Notes under the pieces: model-generated | Told to the model about the DNA's origin: nothing | The model's database searches: none | What the model saw: only the letters and a program-made list of their open reading frames with translations | Assembly: GCF_001543285.1 (NCBI RefSeq) | Contig: NZ_CP014164.1 | Location: 1,302,001 to 1,366,000 of the forward strand | Source of the DNA: Aerococcus viridans | GTDB lineage: Bacteria > Bacillota > Bacilli > Lactobacillales > Aerococcaceae | Direction of reading: 5' to 3' | DNA length: 64,000 nucleotides | Program-made: the position numbers and the translations under genes | In this document: piece by piece, positions 41,930 through 49,813 of the stretch | Position numbering within the stretch: the stretch's first letter is position 1 | Layout of the letters: each line of letters begins with the position of its first letter

Positions 41930-43606
41930 CTAACGGTTAACTTCTCTATGATAATCCATAAATTTTTTGATGAAATTGTAAGGATCGATTAAACCGATTT
42001 GACGGGCAAAGATATATAAATTTGATTCCCGTAAGAAGGCTCTCTGGATTAAACGGTAATCCGTGGCGATTCGAATAGGTTGGGTATCCGCGATTAATTC
42101 GCCCTCGGATAACACCCAAGCATGACGAGTAAATTCTAATACTAGGTCCGTGTTATGGGTGTTGATGATAATCGCAATTTCTTGTTCTTGGTTAATTTGA
42201 TATAGGTACTGCATGAATTCATTATAATGATGGTAGTCTTGGCCTTCAGAAGGCTCGTCAATAATTAATAGTGATGGCTTGTTGATTAAGGCAGACGACA
42301 ACATAATTCGTTTTTGTTGGCCAAAGGATAACTGGCCAATTCGTAGTTCAGCAGCATAAATCAAACCCGTTCGTTTTAAGGAATCTCGAATGACTTCTTC
42401 TGCTTCTTCCGCGGAGTAATTACAATTAGCGGCAATCCCATTCAGATAGTCTTTCACAGTGAAATCCAGGATGGATTGATCGATATTTTGTTGGATATAG
42501 ACTGTTTCCTGCTTCATTTGACATAGGTTATCGTCAGTGACTTCTTCACCTAACCAAGTCATCGTGCCCGAATCCGGGCGGATGTTTCCGTCCATCATTT
42601 GACCCAGCGTGGACTTACCCGACCCATTTTTCCCGACAATGGCAATCATGTCACCCTTGAAAACTTGAGTGGAAATATTGCGCAAGGTGGGCCGGTCCCG
42701 CCATGGATAAGTGTAGGATACATTATCAAGGGTCAGAATGGATTCATCACTACGTTTTTGGACGAAATTTGGTACGGTCATCAGCCAGGATTCAATGGTT
42801 CGTTTTAGGTCTGGACCATGTATATAATTGACATTTGATATGTTACGGACCTTTTCTAAAGGATAGCCGGTATAGCGAATCGCCGATACATAGGATGGCT
42901 CGCCAATACCTAAACTGTTCAGAATATTCCGTTTTAATAATTTCTCTGAATCCCCATCAAAAATAACCCGACCTTCGGAAAGAACAATGACGCGGTCAAC
43001 TGGACGGTATAAAACTTCTTCAATCCGGTAATCAACCATGACAATCGTCGCGTCAGTATTATGGTGAATATCATCTACTAAATCGATGAAAATTTGCCCA
43101 GCGCGGGGTGCTAAGTTCGCTAAAGGCTCATCAAAAATAAAGACGGATTGCTCATAGTTGACGTTATTGACAAAATTTTGAATGTCTCTTTGTCCTTCTG
43201 AAAGACGCTCTATACTTGTATCTGCTTCGGTTGGGTGTTCAAGGATACGGTGCTTTAATTCTTCCGAAAAATTAGGGATATAATCACTTGACCGCTTGCG
43301 CTTGCCGTTTTCTTCTAGGGTTTCCTCCAAGTGATGGTCGACCGCATCAGCCATAGCTGTTGCGTCCATAGTTTCCATTTCTAGGTCGAAATTGATAATC
43401 TCTCCTTCAATAGTCCCTTGAAATTCGTCGGTCGCTAATTTTCCACGTAGGGCGCGTACTAGGGTGGATTTACCTGAGGCATTAGCCCCGATGATCAACA
43501 CTTTTTCACCGCGATAGAATGTTAGATTGATATTTTTCAATGCCCGTCTACCTGCACCCTCGTAGGTAAACGACATATTTTTAAATTGTATCCAAGGATT
43601 GGACAT
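41930..43606 (-). CDS. ABC transporter ATP-binding protein with two nucleotide-binding domains
   Basis: 558 residues, no membrane span. Domain 1 (about 5-260): Walker A GANASGKSTL, signature RLSEGQRDIQ, Walker B VFIFDEPLANLAPRAG. Domain 2 (about 290-530): GKNGSGKSTLGQ, QLSFGQQKRIM, LLIIDEPSEGQD. Both resemble the CbiO/EcfA ATPases of energy-coupling factor transporters (YkoD-like duplicated form) more than ABC-F translation factors, whose signature and linker differ. No EcfT or substrate-binding S subunit is adjacent. Which transporter it energises is unknown. Confidence 0.8.
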   Translation of the reverse strand: MSNPWIQFKNMSFTYEGAGRRALKNINLTFYRGEKVLIIGANASGKSTLVRALRGKLATDEFQGTIEGEIINFDLEMETMDATAMADAVDHHLEETLEENGKRKRSSDYIPNFSEELKHRILEHPTEADTSIERLSEGQRDIQNFVNNVNYEQSVFIFDEPLANLAPRAGQIFIDLVDDIHHNTDATIVMVDYRIEEVLYRPVDRVIVLSEGRVIFDGDSEKLLKRNILNSLGIGEPSYVSAIRYTGYPLEKVRNISNVNYIHGPDLKRTIESWLMTVPNFVQKRSDESILTLDNVSYTYPWRDRPTLRNISTQVFKGDMIAIVGKNGSGKSTLGQMMDGNIRPDSGTMTWLGEEVTDDNLCQMKQETVYIQQNIDQSILDFTVKDYLNGIAANCNYSAEEAEEVIRDSLKRTGLIYAAELRIGQLSFGQQKRIMLSSALINKPSLLIIDEPSEGQDYHHYNEFMQYLYQINQEQEIAIIINTHNTDLVLEFTRHAWVLSEGELIADTQPIRIATDYRLIQRAFLRESNLYIFARQIGLIDPYNFIKKFMDYHREVNR

Positions 43607-43678
43607 AAATCCATGCCCCTTTCAATAATATTTACGTGCGAATGGTTATATGAATCCTATCAAATAGCTGGCGAATCC

Positions 43679-44614
43679 CTAATTGCCGAAAGCAGCATCC
43701 ACTGTATCGTATTTAGACCGTTTACCTAAAATACGCACTTCTGGTTCTAGGGCTACCTTATTCAGGTCCCAAATCACTTCTTGAATATGGTGGATCATGT
43801 TAATATAGTCAGTTGCCGTAGCACCACCCACGTTGATGATGAAACCAGCATGTTTTTTCGAAATTTGTGCACCACCAATAGTGTAGCCTTGTAATCCAGC
43901 TTCCTGGATCAGTTTCCCTGTAAAATGGCCTTCTGGTCGCTTGAAAACAGATCCGCATGATGGATACTCTAACGGTTGCTTGGATTCACGAAGGTAAGTC
44001 AGCTCATCCATTTTAGCTAAAATGGATTTTAGGTCGCCCTTCTTCAATTTAAAACGGGCTTCAACCACAATGTCACCTGTTTCTTGTAGGTCAGAATGTC
44101 GGTAAGAGAGATTTAGATCTTCGTTCTTCAAAGTGTACATACGTCCAGCTTTTGTGACCACGTCCACTTCAACTAGGACTTCAGAAATTTCGCCGCCATA
44201 TGCACCTGCGTTCATATACACAGCGCCACCAGTGGATCCTGGGATACCACAAGCGAATTCAAAACCAGTCAAGCCTTCAGCACCTGCCGAACGACTCACA
44301 TCGATGATTTTAGAGCCAGCGCCAGCTTTAATGTGCGTACCGTCAATTTGGATATGATCCATTTCAGTCAGCATCAAGACAACTCCTGACACACCTTCAT
44401 CTGAAATGATTACGTTTGACGAATTACCAAGAACTAAAATTGGTTCGTGGGCTTTATTGGCAAAACGAACAAGTGCTTGGATTTCTTCTGGGGTCTCTGG
44501 GAAAATTAAAACATCCGCTGGTCCACCCGTTTTTGTATAGGTATAGTTATTTAATGGTTCGTTGAATTTTATCGTTGATTGGGGAAATGCTTTACGCAAA
44601 TCGTTTAAAAACAT
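43679..44614 (-). CDS. murB: UDP-N-acetylmuramate dehydrogenase
   Basis: 311 residues, type II MurB length. FAD-binding domain with NYTYTKTGGPADV, LVLGNSSNVIISD and GFEFACGIPGSTGGAVYMNAG; catalytic Ser in YPSCGSVFKRP and the C-terminal GGAQISKKHAGFIIN. Reduces UDP-GlcNAc-enolpyruvate to UDP-MurNAc with NADPH. Monocistronic on the minus strand. Confidence 0.96.
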   Translation of the reverse strand: MFLNDLRKAFPQSTIKFNEPLNNYTYTKTGGPADVLIFPETPEEIQALVRFANKAHEPILVLGNSSNVIISDEGVSGVVLMLTEMDHIQIDGTHIKAGAGSKIIDVSRSAGAEGLTGFEFACGIPGSTGGAVYMNAGAYGGEISEVLVEVDVVTKAGRMYTLKNEDLNLSYRHSDLQETGDIVVEARFKLKKGDLKSILAKMDELTYLRESKQPLEYPSCGSVFKRPEGHFTGKLIQEAGLQGYTIGGAQISKKHAGFIINVGGATATDYINMIHHIQEVIWDLNKVALEPEVRILGKRSKYDTVDAAFGN

Positions 44615-44759
44615 GGTAAATTACCCTTCCTGGTAATATATTTAGCAATAATAAAAAAACAGCAAAAATTGCTGATAAACTGCTAGTTAAATCTAATTCA
44701 TAATAACATATTTTAACGCATTTTTACATTAGGTTAAAGGGTTTGTGTGGCAGATTCGT

Positions 44760-44788
44760 TAACATTCTCTTAAAAACGTGTTATAGTA
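44760..44788 (+). promoter_or_regulatory. Promoter of the small membrane protein gene
   Basis: TTAACA, 17-base spacer, TATAGT; 53 bases upstream of the ATG at 44842. Confidence 0.7.
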
Positions 44789-44841
44789 TTATTTTAATTA
44801 GTGACAAATTGTCCCAACCTTTAATACGAAAGGACCTCTCT

Positions 44842-45081
44842 ATGAATAAAATCAGACAAAATGCCTTAATGATGCTCGCTTTAACCTTTATCTACGCAGG
44901 TTTGCAGATTGCCCGTCCTGCAGCGGACTTAGCTTGGTCAAACATCTCACTATCAATCATTATTCCAATTATTGCCATGGTTTTCGCCTTTAATGAAAAA
45001 GACAATAAATGGCGTTGGTCCCTTGTAACAATTGAAGTCATGCTATTAATTGTAATGATCGCTATGGCCATTCTAAAGTAG
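44842..45081 (+). CDS. Small membrane protein of unknown function
   Basis: 79 residues with three hydrophobic segments (about 8-24, 32-48 and 58-77) and a short polar loop FNEKDNKWRW between the last two. ATG 44842 follows GAAAGGA; 33 more open codons upstream precede the promoter and are not used. It has its own promoter and a strong terminator. No family is recognised. Confidence 0.75.
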   Translation: MNKIRQNALMMLALTFIYAGLQIARPAADLAWSNISLSIIIPIIAMVFAFNEKDNKWRWSLVTIEVMLLIVMIAMAILK

Positions 45082-45092
45082 TATATGAATTT

Positions 45093-45128
45093 TAAAAGGT
45101 CGAGACTGAAATGGTCTCGACCTTTTTG
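45093..45128. terminator. Bidirectional terminator
   Basis: AAAAGGTCGAGAC/GTCTCGACCTTTT, 13-bp perfect stem between the small membrane protein gene and the convergent GNAT gene. Confidence 0.9.
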
Positions 45129-45141
45129 CTATGCGATATAC

Positions 45142-45681
45142 TTATGCTTGGTCTTGGTTTTCGACTGCTAAGCCCATCATGACTAAATCATGGAAGGCAT
45201 TATCATGATAAATCCCTTTAGGGGTTACACCAATTTCTTCAAAACCAAATTTTTCATACAAGCCAATGGCCCGCATATTATCTTTAGATACTTCTAAACG
45301 TAAGTAACGTAAGATATCATTTTCTGTTGCCCAGTCAATCATATCTTCCATCATGACACGGGATAAACCCAGTCCCCAGAATCGACGTAGGATGGAAATG
45401 CCTAGTTCACCCATATGTGCCACTTTAGCATGTTGTTCTGCCCCAATGCTTGCAACACCAATAATATCATCCCCTAATCGTGCAATTAATACACGATTAT
45501 TCAACACTTCTTGTAAAGATTTCAAATAACGGGTTTCTTGTTCTTGGTTAATCCCTAAGCCTTCTTCACCGAATGAAAGGAAGTCAGTTTCGCTACCCAC
45601 TTCCTTGTAGAAGTCTAATAAGGCTTTTGCATCTTTAGGCATAGCATCTGCTAGCGTAATTTCTAATTGTTCTTTTTTCAT
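45142..45681 (-). CDS. GNAT family N-acetyltransferase
   Basis: 179 residues: LADAMPKDAKALLDFYKEVG at the start, acetyl-CoA region ISILRRFWGLGLSRVMMEDMI and C-terminal NMRAIGLYEKFGFEEIGVTP. Resembles RimI/RimL-type acetyltransferases of Lactobacillales. It follows tsaE by 47 bases, and pta, tsaE and a GNAT gene often cluster in lactobacilli. Substrate unknown. Confidence 0.88.
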   Translation of the reverse strand: MKKEQLEITLADAMPKDAKALLDFYKEVGSETDFLSFGEEGLGINQEQETRYLKSLQEVLNNRVLIARLGDDIIGVASIGAEQHAKVAHMGELGISILRRFWGLGLSRVMMEDMIDWATENDILRYLRLEVSKDNMRAIGLYEKFGFEEIGVTPKGIYHDNAFHDLVMMGLAVENQDQA

Positions 45682-45728
45682 ATTGTCTCAATCCTTCTAT
45701 GTGACTACTCGTAAAATTGGCTGTTAGC

Positions 45729-46196
45729 TTAAGCGAGGTCAGCCACTACCCCATCATACAATGCTTGTCCACGCGGGCCTTCATAGGTTAAGGTTACCTC
45801 ACGACTGGTTTCAGAACTTGCAGTTAAGGTTATCCAAAGATAATCTTTAGGTAAATCTTCAGCTACAAATTGAGGCCATTCGATAATGGTCACCCCATCG
45901 CCGTTAAGATAATCTTCTAAACCGACACTATCTGAGCCTGTTTCTTCTAATCGATACGCATCCATGTGGTATAAAGGGATGTCGTTGTCTTCATATTCGC
46001 GAATAATCGTGTAAGTCGGGCTTTTAATGGCTTGATCAATACCTAAAGCCTTGGCAAAGTATTTGGTGAAAGTGGTTTTGCCCGCTCCTAAATTGCCTTC
46101 CAAGCAAATAATGTCCCCTGCTTCCACTTGGTTGGCTAATTTTTGGGCAAAAACATCTGTATCAGCCTCACTCGCCCATTCAATTGTATAAGTCAT
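45729..46196 (-). CDS. tsaE: tRNA threonylcarbamoyladenosine biosynthesis ATPase TsaE
   Basis: 155 residues. Walker A LEGNLGAGKTTFTKYFAKAL, switch region SPTYTIIREY and DAYRLEETGSD, Walker B VTIIEWPQ: the full TsaE pattern. It acts with TsaB and TsaD in forming t6A37 of tRNA, the base that TrmO (4694-5377) methylates further. GAAGGTG precedes the ATG. Confidence 0.96.
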   Translation of the reverse strand: MTYTIEWASEADTDVFAQKLANQVEAGDIICLEGNLGAGKTTFTKYFAKALGIDQAIKSPTYTIIREYEDNDIPLYHMDAYRLEETGSDSVGLEDYLNGDGVTIIEWPQFVAEDLPKDYLWITLTASSETSREVTLTYEGPRGQALYDGVVADLA

Positions 46197-46228
46197 ATGA
46201 CACCTTCTCTCCCTTATAATATCTCCAC

Positions 46229-46432
46229 TTACTTTACTAAAAAATCAAAAAGACTACAAGATTCAAGCATTCTTTCTTCATTTTTCAAAGCTGTTTCGAT
46301 GTTAATCTCCCTTTCCCATTGAATAAATTTGAGACATGTTTTTGACTGAAACCCATCCTTTTGGCAAATGCTCCTTGAGACATATCCATGTTAACCATTA
46401 ATACCTTACGCCTTTCTACTGGAGGTGTCACT
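46229..46432 (-). pseudogene. Decayed HigA-like antitoxin gene
   Basis: Leftward translation gives VERRKVLMVNMDMSQGAFAK and RMGFSQKHVSNLFNGKG, an XRE helix-turn-helix of HigA type. A frameshift in the GGGAAAGGGAG run near 46310 then moves the frame to INIETALKNEERMLES, the segment that follows in HigA proteins. Product cannot be made intact. It directly follows the toxin relic. Confidence 0.7.
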
Positions 46433-46690
46433 TTGCACCATATTTTTCCGATATCAACCTAAATGGCTGTATAATATCCTTGTTGTATTGGTCTTTTCTA
46501 TTCCCTTTTAATAGATGAAAGTGCCCAAACTATTTTTGATTTCTTTGACACTACCAACCGTTTTTAATTCTCTGATTCTACGCATCAGTACCATAACAAA
46601 CTCATCACCTTGGACGCAGGTTGCCTTCGCATGATTCGTGCAAACCTGTTCGATCAATGGGTTTTTGTATCTTAAATCCAGAATATTACC
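46433..46690 (-). pseudogene. Decayed HigB/RelE-like toxin gene
   Basis: Leftward frames read ILDLRYKNPLIEQVCTNHAK, VMVLMRRIRELKTVGSVKEI, and after a one-base shift near 46515 FHLLKGNRKDQYNKD and QPFRLISEKYG. The KLKGNRKxQ(F/Y)..DL..PYRLIFE end is the HigB toxin signature. No in-frame start is left. Order toxin then antitoxin is that of higBA loci. Confidence 0.7.
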
Positions 46691-46785
46691 CCATGCCTAT
46701 GTTATCTTACCCCCATTATAAAATAAAGCCTCCTAGAGATTGGAATATTTTAACCTATTAGGTAAAAAATATTTTCCTCTTCCCA

Positions 46786-46824
46786 TACAAAAAGAGAAAC
46801 AGCAAAAAAAGCCATTCCTCTTTC
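46786..46824 (-). terminator. Original pta terminator, now separated from pta by the ISL3 element
   Basis: AAAGAGAAACAGC and GCCATTCCTCTTT pair over 13 positions when G-U pairs are allowed on the minus strand, followed there by TTTTTG. Removing the IS and one copy of the target duplication places it about 30 bases behind the pta stop codon. Confidence 0.7.
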
Positions 46825-46842
46825 AATATTGCTTTATTTATT

Positions 46843-47190
46843 GGTTCTTTTACAAATAGTGTTGGTAAATAATTTCAAAGCACACGAATACGTTTTTTAG
46901 TTTTTAATAATAATTAAGAAATCAATAAAGTTAAAGCCATGCACGCTGTGATGTGTTTGGCTTTTTACTTGCCTTTAGGCAAGGGAAGTGACCAATGAGA
47001 TAACATTTCTAACAAATGGTGTTTTATCCTTCAGTGTACGTTCCTTAAAAGCCGTGGCACCAATGAGAGCCAAGGTCTCTCTACTTTGAAATCGAGCCTT
47101 AGTCTCGATTTCATGCTTGTTCACGGCTAAGGACGTATACTTTCAGTCCTCTTTATTCTCTTTATTCAAAAATATACCACTATCCCTGGG
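46843..47190. other. Non-coding left arm of the ISL3 element
   Basis: 348 bases between the left inverted repeat and the transposase stop. Contains hairpin TTGCC/GGCAA near 46970-46986 and the large folded element at 47033-47141; no reading frame is supported. Confidence 0.7.
47033..47141 (+). ncRNA. Candidate structured RNA inside the ISL3 element
   Basis: A closing stem of 20 bp in three blocks: AGTGTACGT/ACGTATACT, CCTTA/TAAGG and GCCGTG/CACGGC. It encloses two hairpins: GAGAG/CTCTC (47065-47081) and GAAATCGAG/CTCGATTTC (47088-47112), each with a 7-nt loop, CCAAGGT and CCTTAGT. AAGG of the first loop is complementary to CCTT of the second, so a loop-loop contact is possible. The only non-Watson-Crick pair in the stem is G-U on the plus strand (A-C on the minus), which favours the strand opposite to the transposase mRNA. 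Confidence 0.55.
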
Positions 47191-48531
47191 TTAACTTGCT
47201 ATCCCCTCAAATGTATATGGTTTAGGATTGGATGGTTTGTAATTTAATTTGAATTGGACTAAAATTCTTGCACGTAAATGATGGAAGTTCGAATATCCAA
47301 AACCTGTTCGTTTAATTAATTTAATTTTATTGTTAATACCTTCGGTAGGACCATTTGATACAGTATATTTTAAGGCGTTGTGTATATAAGGCAAGAATTT
47401 GACTAATGTTTTGATGGTTCTTCTCGTACGACTTGGCAAAGTGTGGTTCTTAGTCCCATGTAAGATTTCATTAAAAATATTGATATCATGAGTTGAAATG
47501 GCATATTTTAATTCATTCATCAGGGTATAAGTAACTAAAAGTTCGTGTGAGATACTCAAAAGATAATCAACAATACGTTGTTCTGATATTGCTTCACCAA
47601 ATTGACGAACATAATGTGTATCCGTGAAATTTAAATCTTCAGCATTCTTTAACAACAATTTCCATTGTTTTTTGAGTTTTTTGTAGTCCGATGGACGGCT
47701 TGTTTTGATAGCATTCATCACTTTAATACGAATAGAATTGATTGTTTCATTCAACAGCTTTACTATATGGAATCGATCAATGACAATCTTCGCATTAGGG
47801 AAACATGTGCGAATGACCTCTAGATAAGGTGTATATAAATCAATCGAAACTGTCTTCACGCTGTTTCGGGCAGTCCAGGTAAAAGAAGAAAAGTAATCGA
47901 TGAGCGACGCTTGTTTTCTATCAACGACAATATCAATTAGCCTTCTATTATGCGTGTCCACAAGGACAGCACTCATTGCATTGGCTACACGATTAGTCGA
48001 TTTAAACTCATCTACACCGAGGTGATTCGGGAGATAATTTCCCTTAGGTGATAGTCCCATACTTGCTTTCATTAAAGTTCTGGCCACTGTTGGAGAAGAG
48101 ACATGATAACGTTTAGCGATTAACCGCATAGATTGCGTTTCAATCAATTCGGAGCTAATTTGACTTTTAATGGTTTTAGAAATACAGCAAAATTTTTCAA
48201 CTAATGGTGTTTCAGCGATAAAAGTTTGTGCACAGTGTTTACAATAAAAGCGTTGCTTCTGTAATTTAAGTAAAACAGGATTAGTAGCTGTGTTCGGTAA
48301 TCTAATGATAGCTGGTTTAAAGCCATGTTTGATGATATCTTGATTACCAGTATTCTTTACACCACAGTGCATACAAGCCTTAGGCTTGTACGTAAGAACC
48401 CCATGTAAAACGAAATGATTTATTTCATGATACTTTTCAAGTGGCAACAGATGCATAGATTTTGGTATTGTAATATCGATATTATTGTCGAAAATACCGC
48501 AGAGTTGTTTTATAATAGATGTATGGGACAT
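47191..48531 (-). CDS. ISL3 family transposase
   Basis: 446 residues from ATG 48531 (behind AAGGAAAG). N-terminal zinc-finger-like region (CMHCGVKNTGN, RFYCKHCAQTFIAETPLV), helix-turn-helix (IAKRYHVSSPTVARTL), catalytic domain beginning LPNHLGVDEFKST, with Asp in VSIDLYTPYLEVI and PNAKIVIDRFHIVKLLN, and the C-terminal SNGPTEGINNKIKLIKRTGF block with the last catalytic Glu. All family motifs are intact. Confidence 0.97.
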   Translation of the reverse strand: MSHTSIIKQLCGIFDNNIDITIPKSMHLLPLEKYHEINHFVLHGVLTYKPKACMHCGVKNTGNQDIIKHGFKPAIIRLPNTATNPVLLKLQKQRFYCKHCAQTFIAETPLVEKFCCISKTIKSQISSELIETQSMRLIAKRYHVSSPTVARTLMKASMGLSPKGNYLPNHLGVDEFKSTNRVANAMSAVLVDTHNRRLIDIVVDRKQASLIDYFSSFTWTARNSVKTVSIDLYTPYLEVIRTCFPNAKIVIDRFHIVKLLNETINSIRIKVMNAIKTSRPSDYKKLKKQWKLLLKNAEDLNFTDTHYVRQFGEAISEQRIVDYLLSISHELLVTYTLMNELKYAISTHDINIFNEILHGTKNHTLPSRTRRTIKTLVKFLPYIHNALKYTVSNGPTEGINNKIKLIKRTGFGYSNFHHLRARILVQFKLNYKPSNPKPYTFEGIAS

Positions 48532-48672
48532 GATCTTTCCTTCTTTCTGTATTCGTCGTAGTTTACATGCATTAAGGATATCATGTCCTTTTTGCGTACA
48601 CAAAAATAGTGTCAATGAGATTCAACATGAAATCTCACCAACACTATTTATTATAGAACCTATTTATTCGCT

Positions 48673-49656
48673 CTAATCATCTAAGATGGCTTGGTTAGCT
48701 GTGATGATAGCTAACTTGTAAACATCTTCTTCTACACAACCACGTGAAAGGTCTGAAATAGGTTTCGCCATACCTTGTAAGATTGGGCCGATTGCTTCAA
48801 AGTTACCCAAACGTTGTGCAATCTTGTAGCCAATGTTACCTGATTGGATTTCTGGGAATACAAATACTGTTGCTTGACCAGCAACGTTTGAATCTGGTGC
48901 TTTTTGTTTTGCTACTGCTTCTACAAAAGCCGCATCAAATTGTAATTCACCGTCAATTTCAAATTGTGGTGCTTTTTCTTTCGCAAGACGTGTTGCTTCA
49001 GCAACTTTCTCTTGCTCTGGGGATTTTGCTGACCCTTTAGTTGAGAAGCTTAATAAAGCAACTTTTGGATCAATGTCAAACATCGCAGCTGTTTTAGCAG
49101 ATTCAACGGCAATTTCAGCTAAACCTTCTGCATCCGGGTTAATGTTGATTGCACAGTCAGAGAATAAGTATTTCTCTTGATCTCGGCCACGCAACATGAT
49201 GAAGGCACCTGATGTAGATTTAACGCCTGGTTTTGTTTTAATAATTTGTAAGGCTGGACGAACTGTGTCACCTGTTGAATGACGGGCACCTGATACTAAG
49301 GCATCACATAGACCGTGGTATACCAACATCGTACCGAAGTAGTTTTTATCGCGTAAAATTTTACGTGCTTGTTCTTCAGTAGCTTTACCTTTACGGCGTT
49401 CAACAAAAGCTTCAACCATTTCGTCGAATGCATCGTAGTTGTTTGGATCAATAACTTCAATTTTATTGATATCAAAGCCACGATCATGCGCGATTGCTTT
49501 TAATTCTTCTGGGTTACCTAATAAAACCGGTTCAAGAATCCCTTCAGCTTTCAAACGCACAACAGCTCCTAGAATACGCTCATCATACCCTTCTGGGAAA
49601 ACGACACGCACATTTTTATCTTGGATCTTGGCCTTTAAGCTATCAAACATATCCAT
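48673..49656 (-). CDS. pta: Phosphate acetyltransferase
   Basis: 327 residues, the short Pta form. VVFPEGYDERILGAVVRL at the start, catalytic segment VSGARHSTGDTVRPALQIIK, ARDQEKYLFSDCAININPD-like motif and SFSTKGSAKSPEQEKV; ends GCVEEDVYKLAIITANQAIL. Interconverts acetyl-CoA and acetyl phosphate for ATP formation with acetate kinase. ATG 49656 lies ten bases after AGGAGG; the alternative ATG at 49665 is too close to it. The ISL3 insertion begins 12 bases behind the stop codon. Confidence 0.95.
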   Translation of the reverse strand: MDMFDSLKAKIQDKNVRVVFPEGYDERILGAVVRLKAEGILEPVLLGNPEELKAIAHDRGFDINKIEVIDPNNYDAFDEMVEAFVERRKGKATEEQARKILRDKNYFGTMLVYHGLCDALVSGARHSTGDTVRPALQIIKTKPGVKSTSGAFIMLRGRDQEKYLFSDCAININPDAEGLAEIAVESAKTAAMFDIDPKVALLSFSTKGSAKSPEQEKVAEATRLAKEKAPQFEIDGELQFDAAFVEAVAKQKAPDSNVAGQATVFVFPEIQSGNIGYKIAQRLGNFEAIGPILQGMAKPISDLSRGCVEEDVYKLAIITANQAILDD

Positions 49657-49813
49657 TTTTAACATTCCTCCTCAGAAATTTAAAACGCTTACTATCCTTA
49701 TTTTACACAATTCCGAAACATTTGTCATAACAAATACTGCAAAGATGTGCCGACATTACATAGCAGACGCTCAATCAATTATTCGCCCAATTTTGAACGC
49801 AAATATGCTGTTT

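Larger units (their letters stand above)
46835..48668 (-). mobile_element. ISL3-family insertion sequence with 8-bp target duplication
   Basis: The element spans 46843-48660 (1818 bp). Its ends are inverted repeats starting GGTTCT and sharing AAATAGTGTTGGT (21 of 24 positions). TATTTATT is present on both sides (46835-46842 and 48661-48668), a perfect 8-bp direct repeat of the size made by ISL3 transposases. The cargo is one transposase gene plus about 350 non-coding bases on the left that contain a folded element. Recent and probably active. Confidence 0.95.
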
